NCBI GenBank assembly: GCA_017883485.1
Contig: JADGNM010000068.1
Location: 1 to 9,835 of the forward strand
Length of the DNA: 9,835 nt
DNA from: Methanosarcina sp.
GTDB lineage: Archaea > Halobacteriota > Methanosarcinia > Methanosarcinales > Methanosarcinaceae
Direction: 5' to 3'
The notes under the pieces are model-generated. The model was not told where the DNA came from and made no database searches. It saw nothing but the letters and a program-made list of their open reading frames with translations. The translations under genes and the position numbers were made by a program. Positions 6,930 through 9,835 of the stretch are shown piece by piece. Numbering within the stretch: position 1 is the stretch's first letter; each line of letters begins with the position of its first letter.

Positions 6930-7748
6930 ATGACTAATATTATTGTTGATCACGAACGCTGCGCCCAGTGCGGCATTTGTGCACTTGTATGCCCTTCAGG
7001 TATTATCGATGCAGTTGACGAGACTCACTTCCCGCAGGTACAGGAAATAAATGCTCCCCGCTGCATGAACTGCGGGCACTGCGAGGCTTTCTGCCCGTCG
7101 CAGGCGCTCCTGCTGGACCTCCGCCCGGAGGAAAAGGTTCCCCTGCCGACTGATGCCGGCACCATTTCTCCGGAAGACATAGCGTTTTATCTCAAGAAGC
7201 GCAGGTCTGTGCGGCATTTCACCAGAGATCCTGTTCCAAGGGAGACTATACTCGAAATCCTCGATATTGCCCGCTATGCCGCATCGGGAGGCAACGGTCA
7301 GCCGGTGCAATGGCTGGTTGTCCATGATCCGGAGAAAGTCAGGAGGATTGCCGGAATAACCATCGAATGGATGAAGGGCTTGCTGAACACCGCTCATCCC
7401 ATGAGCGGCTACATACCGATGCTTATTTCAGCATGGGATCAGGGACATGATGTCGTCTGTCGTGGAGCTCCGCACCTGCTTTTCGCACATATTCCTGAGG
7501 GGAATCCTATAGCATCTGTTGATGCCACCATTGCTCTTACCCATGTAGATATAGCTGCACCCGCATTCGGTATCGGTACCTGCTGGGCGGGTTTTGTTGC
7601 GGCGGCTGCCATGTCTTATGAACCTCTCCAGAAGGAACTCGGCTTGCCCGCAGGAAGGAAAAGTGCTTACGCGATGATGTTCGGCTACCCGCTGTATAAG
7701 GTGTATGGGATTCCCCGCCGTAAACCCCTTGAGGTGACATGGCAGTAA
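6930..7748 (+). CDS. Ferredoxin-nitroreductase fusion flavoprotein
   Basis: This 272-residue cytosolic protein joins a two-cluster ferredoxin domain to an FMN nitroreductase domain. CAQCGICALVCP (C11, C14, C17, C21) and CMNCGHCEAFCP (C45, C48, C51, C55) are complete ligand sets for two [4Fe-4S] clusters. The nitroreductase part begins with RRSVRHF (91-97), whose arginines and serine bind the FMN phosphate, and continues with AARYAASGGNGQP-like flavin contacts and a C-terminal AYAMMFGYP strand. The family passes electrons through the clusters to FMN and reduces nitro compounds, quinones or other acceptors; the native substrate cannot be told. I chose ATG 6930 (AGGA 10 bases upstream) over TTG 6921, which has no room for a ribosome binding site. 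GC content looks higher than in nearby genes, hinting at acquisition from bacteria. It converges with the TetR gene. Confidence 0.92.
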   Translation: MTNIIVDHERCAQCGICALVCPSGIIDAVDETHFPQVQEINAPRCMNCGHCEAFCPSQALLLDLRPEEKVPLPTDAGTISPEDIAFYLKKRRSVRHFTRDPVPRETILEILDIARYAASGGNGQPVQWLVVHDPEKVRRIAGITIEWMKGLLNTAHPMSGYIPMLISAWDQGHDVVCRGAPHLLFAHIPEGNPIASVDATIALTHVDIAAPAFGIGTCWAGFVAAAAMSYEPLQKELGLPAGRKSAYAMMFGYPLYKVYGIPRRKPLEVTWQ

Positions 7749-7914
7749 GGTTTTGAACCGGGAAGGAGTTGCAGGAAGTTTAGTCTAATCTTGGTTACCA
7801 TAAAACGACACTTGATTATTTCTCAGCGACTTATAGCGACCTTCGGATTTAGCCTGAGCTATCCACCTGATCTTCCGGATGATTCCCCACCCATTGAATG
7901 ATTTTGATGTGAAA
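7749..7914. other. Convergent spacer between nitroreductase and TetR genes
   Basis: These 166 bases separate two genes that end towards each other. I see no strong hairpin, T-run or small gene, only mixed-composition sequence. Confidence 0.4.
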
Positions 7915-8493
7915 TTACTCCTGTAAAACGCCATAAAGTATTAGATCGATAGATTGGTTTAGGACCTTATGCTGTTTCTGTGGATCCTTTTCACGCGCAG
8001 CAGCAAGAATTGAGGTCATCAGGCCGGAGGACACGATCGATAGGATAATTTCAGGCGGATAGTCCCTGATCGCGCCCTCTTTAATTCCAAGGGCTATCTG
8101 ATCGATAAGGAACAGAAAATTTGAAACGCCTTCCTGATGTGTCGCTTTCGAAATGAATGGAGAGTAGCAGAATTGTTGCATGAAATGTATTTTCCGAGCA
8201 TTTTCAAGGCCCCATTCAGCGTATGCCATGCATATGTTGTCCAGTTTCTCTCTCCAGTCACCCTTACTCTTGCCTGCATCCCTCAATACAGTTCCTGCTT
8301 CTTTTTTAATGTCGAGGTAAAGGGATTCAATCAGCTCTTCTTTCGTTTTGAAATAATGGAACAACGTGCCTGTAGCTACCCCGGCATCCTGTGCGATCAA
8401 TGACGTCGGAGTGCCGTGAAAGCCCCTTTCGGTAAAAAGGGTCAGGGCAGCGGCAAGGATTGCTTTTCTTTTATCTGTCATCTGTTCTTTCAT
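7915..8493 (-). CDS. TetR-family transcriptional regulator
   Basis: This 192-residue protein has the usual TetR plan: an N-terminal helix-turn-helix and a larger ligand-sensing part. Residues 8-60 carry the family signature: KRKAILAAALTLFTERGFHGT, then the recognition region SLIAQDAGVATGTLFHYFKTKEEL. The remaining 130 or so residues are variable, as expected for the effector pocket, with no membrane segment. Members usually repress nearby genes until a small molecule binds. Neighbours are a nitroreductase (convergent) and an Isf-like flavoprotein upstream in the same direction, the most likely targets along with itself. The start could also be ATG at 8481 (residue 5); neither has a strong ribosome binding site. 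TetR proteins are more frequent in bacteria, so transfer is possible. The family call is secure, the ligand unknown. Confidence 0.95.
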   Translation of the reverse strand: MKEQMTDKRKAILAAALTLFTERGFHGTPTSLIAQDAGVATGTLFHYFKTKEELIESLYLDIKKEAGTVLRDAGKSKGDWREKLDNICMAYAEWGLENARKIHFMQQFCYSPFISKATHQEGVSNFLFLIDQIALGIKEGAIRDYPPEIILSIVSSGLMTSILAAAREKDPQKQHKVLNQSIDLILYGVLQE

Positions 8494-8500
8494 CAGGTCT

Positions 8501-8508
8501 CTAATTAG
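8501..8508. promoter_or_regulatory. 8-bp palindrome near the TetR gene start
   Basis: ctaattag is a perfect palindrome about 8 bases upstream of the TetR start codon, where an autorepressor would be expected to bind. It is short and AT-rich, so chance cannot be excluded. Confidence 0.2.
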
Positions 8509-8525
8509 TCTTCCGGCTTTTGTTA

Positions 8526-8535
8526 TTTAAAATAT
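8526..8535 (-). promoter_or_regulatory. TATA-like box of the TetR gene
   Basis: On the minus strand tattttaaat lies about 33-42 bases before the start codon. A transcript beginning 25 bases downstream would have a leader of roughly 10 bases. Confidence 0.4.
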
Positions 8536-8716
8536 CCTTCAGGCTCATATTCGGACGAGAGTATCTTTTCTTTTCGGGAATCTTTCCAGAAGAACTTTAG
8601 AGAAAATTCTTTCCGAGTTTCCCTCCATGGCATCCATAAGTAATTTGATGAACCTATTAGCCCGTTTCATCCGTTAATTGCATCATCCGGTCAATTAAAG
8701 TCACTTAAAAGTTTGG

Positions 8717-8804
8717 AGATGATTCTGAGGCGATTCGGAGACAGTTTGAAGATGGTTCGGAGATGGTTCGGAGATGGTTCGGAGATGGTTCGGAGATGGT
8801 TCGG
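8717..8804. repeat. 11-bp tandem minisatellite, eight units
   Basis: Five perfect copies of agatggttcgg fill 8750-8804. Three diverged copies precede them in the same 11-base register: agatgattctg (8717), aggcgattcgg (8728) and agacagtttga (8739). The array begins 24 bases beyond the flavoprotein stop codon. The unit contains no stop codon in any frame on either strand, so the array is open in all six frames. The gradient from diverged to perfect units suggests expansion at the right end. The function is unknown. Confidence 0.95.
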
Positions 8805-8828
8805 ATTTTCCTGTGCACGTTGTTGTCT

Positions 8829-9488
8829 CTATGCAGTTCTTGATCCCATTTTTGCAAATCTTGCTCCGATTTCAAATGTCTTTTCGCAGTCGTTGGGGAA
8901 CACTTCCCTGCGCCGTTTTGCTTTCATTTCAGGATCAAATCTGGTAGCAACTACATTTGCGTAATCCTCAAACTGATACGTATCACAGGAGAAGAGAGAT
9001 TCGGCATGCCCGAAAAGCAGGGAAAGAACCCGTTCATTGTTGCCGATGTGCCATCCGTAATAATTCTTCATCTCCTGCTCGGAGACATTCATAGTATAGA
9101 TGAACCCTACAGGAATTTCTCGCGGAAATAGTGTGGCAGGGGGGTTTGTGTAGGTCAGGTACGGAAACATTAACCGCTCCATGAAGGACCGCATCTCTCC
9201 GCTAACCGTTCCAAAATAGATCGGCGAGCCCAGGATAATCGCATCAGCTTCTTCCTCAATCTGTTTTAATACAGGAGTCAGCTCATCTTTTAATGCGCAC
9301 CGCCCGTAGCTTTTTCCGTCTTTCAGTTTGCAGGCAAAACAGCTTGTGCATCCTTTAAAATTCAGGTCGTAGAGATGGATGAGCTCTGTCTCCACTCCCT
9401 CAGAGGCCGCACCCTCAAGGGCCCTGTTCAACAGGGTTGCCGTATTCCAGCCCTTTCTCGGGCTTCCATTAATTGCTATCACTTTCAT
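8829..9488 (-). CDS. Isf-like iron-sulfur flavoprotein (NADPH-dependent FMN reductase family)
   Basis: This 219-residue protein has a flavodoxin-like fold that binds FMN. GSPRKGWNT (8-16) is the FMN phosphate loop and GSPIYFGTVSGEM (87-99) the second flavin loop. Three cysteines, C47, C50 and C53, occur exactly where the iron-sulfur flavoprotein (Isf) of Methanosarcina has its cluster ligands. The fourth, C64, is ten residues after C53 instead of the usual four to seven. Isf proteins accept electrons from ferredoxin and reduce O2 or H2O2, so an oxidative stress role is plausible. I chose ATG 9488 because GGTGTGA lies 5 bases upstream; ATG 9509 lacks such a site. It ends in TAG. The promoter region carries repeated CTGTGA boxes, and TetR lies downstream on the same strand. 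The flavin fold is secure; the [4Fe-4S] cluster is likely. Confidence 0.88.
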   Translation of the reverse strand: MKVIAINGSPRKGWNTATLLNRALEGAASEGVETELIHLYDLNFKGCTSCFACKLKDGKSYGRCALKDELTPVLKQIEEEADAIILGSPIYFGTVSGEMRSFMERLMFPYLTYTNPPATLFPREIPVGFIYTMNVSEQEMKNYYGWHIGNNERVLSLLFGHAESLFSCDTYQFEDYANVVATRFDPEMKAKRRREVFPNDCEKTFEIGARFAKMGSRTA

Positions 9489-9512
9489 AATCACACCTTT
9501 TCCTTCCATGAG

Positions 9513-9557
9513 TCACAGTATCACCAGTTCCTGTGAAATAGGGTAAATCCTGTGAAA
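9513..9557. promoter_or_regulatory. Candidate operator: TCACAG/CTGTGA boxes
   Basis: Reading the plus strand, tcctgtgaaa occurs at 9529-9538 and again at 9548-9557, 19 bases apart, close to two helix turns. tcacag at 9513-9518 forms an inverted repeat with ctgtga at 9531-9536. The boxes lie just downstream of the likely TATA box, over the expected transcription start of the flavoprotein gene, where a repressor would act. The nearby TetR protein is an obvious candidate, though this is inferred. Confidence 0.5.
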
Positions 9558-9560
9558 AAG

Positions 9561-9570
9561 ATATTTTATA
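9561..9570 (-). promoter_or_regulatory. TATA box of the Isf-like gene
   Basis: On the minus strand tataaaatat follows the purine-rich gtgaggag, resembling an archaeal BRE-TATA pair. Transcription would begin near 9540, giving a leader of about 50 bases. Confidence 0.55.
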
Positions 9571-9589
9571 CTCCTCACTACGATTCCTC

Positions 9590-9715
9590 TCAATCCCCTC
9601 TCGTCTGTCGGCCTTTTAAAAGACTGATCTGCCTGAAAAATGGCATGAAAAACTTCATAACCGTAACCTTGAATTTTGTTCCGGGCCGTTCGAACTGCGC
9701 TTCTATATCTTTCAT
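9590..9715 (-). pseudogene. Short coding-like remnant upstream of the flavoprotein gene
   Basis: An open frame of 41 codons from ATG 9715 to TGA 9590 reads MKDIEAQFERPGTKFKVT and onwards, with a codon mix like the neighbouring genes. The frame stays open upstream to a TAG at 9781-9779, close to where the insertion sequence must begin. I do not recognise a family. It may be the tail of a gene cut by the element, or chance. The longer plus-strand frame over the same bases (9552-9773) looks like its shadow. Confidence 0.25.
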
Positions 9716-9795
9716 CTTTTCAGGTATGCCAATATGTTGGGTCGTCAATTTGTATTCGATTGATGTTATATAATATGTCTAATATATATTCGTAC

Positions 9796-9835
9796 ATGGG
9801 GAAACGGGGACCAAAATCAAAGTTTACTGATATTG
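9796..9835 (+). mobile_element. Start of an insertion sequence transposase (cut by the window edge)
   Basis: ATG 9796 begins the frame MGKRGPKSKFTDI, open to the window edge. From memory this closely matches the start of a transposase group abundant in Methanosarcina (MGKRGPKPKFTDV... followed by a zinc-finger-like part, IS1-like DDE type). A TATA-like string, ttatataatatg, lies about 25-30 bases upstream. The terminal repeat must be in about 9720-9795, but I cannot point to it. Only 13 codons are visible, so the identification depends on this short match. Confidence 0.6.

Larger units (their letters stand above)
8509..8828. other. Spacer between the flavoprotein and TetR genes
   Basis: This gap holds the TetR promoter at its left end and the 11-base minisatellite (8717-8804) at its right end. 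Between them, 8540-8700 shows no gene, strong hairpin or other structure that I can support. Confidence 0.5.

Noticed and set aside
8717..8804. Iterons of a replication origin
   Set aside because: No replication initiator gene or AT-rich unwinding region is nearby, and the array lies within a chromosomal-looking gene neighbourhood.
8713..8964. A plus-strand frame starting in the minisatellite and running over the flavoprotein gene
   Set aside because: Its openness comes from a repeat without stop codons and from the antisense of the real gene.

Overview
The window looks like a methanogenic archaeon of the genus Methanosarcina or a close relative. The evidence is an archaeal-type threonyl-tRNA synthetase tail, ribosome binding sites of the GGAGG/GGTG type, TATA-like boxes, long AT-rich gene-poor spacers, an iron-sulfur flavoprotein of the Isf type, and, at the right edge, the first 13 codons of what I recognise as a transposase common in Methanosarcina. 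No taxon could be confirmed without a database search.

Layout. Bases 2-643 hold the 3' end of thrS. A 457-base AT-rich spacer with a degenerate repeat follows. Bases 1101-3305 encode a 734-residue superfamily 2 helicase of unknown job. Convergent to it (3910-3383, minus) is a small protein with the zinc-ligand pattern of peptide deformylase, which is unexpected in an archaeon. Bases 3911-5422 form a 1.5 kb gene-poor stretch with a pair of 34-base repeats and at least four good hairpins. A hypothetical gene at 5423-5847 is split by a -1 frameshift exactly at a seven-A slippery run.

The right half is a redox and metal-stress group: bacterioferritin (6108-6578, plus), a two-cluster ferredoxin-nitroreductase fusion (6930-7748, plus), a TetR-family regulator (8493-7915, minus) and an Isf-like iron-sulfur flavoprotein (9488-8829, minus). 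The last two lie in the same direction and are separated by an 11-base minisatellite. The flavoprotein promoter carries CTGTGA/TCACAG repeats that could be an operator. A plausible reading is an oxygen, iron or xenobiotic response set in which TetR controls one or both flavoproteins and bacterioferritin stores iron. This rests on proximity and family knowledge only.

The window ends inside an insertion sequence beginning somewhere between about 9720 and 9795; a short coding-like remnant lies beside it. I saw no rRNA, tRNA or CRISPR array, and no complete known defence system. The most noteworthy items are the deformylase-like protein, the slippery-heptamer gene, the 11-base minisatellite with an open reading frame running through it past a TAG stop (TAG can encode pyrrolysine in Methanosarcina), and the redox cluster with its candidate operator.
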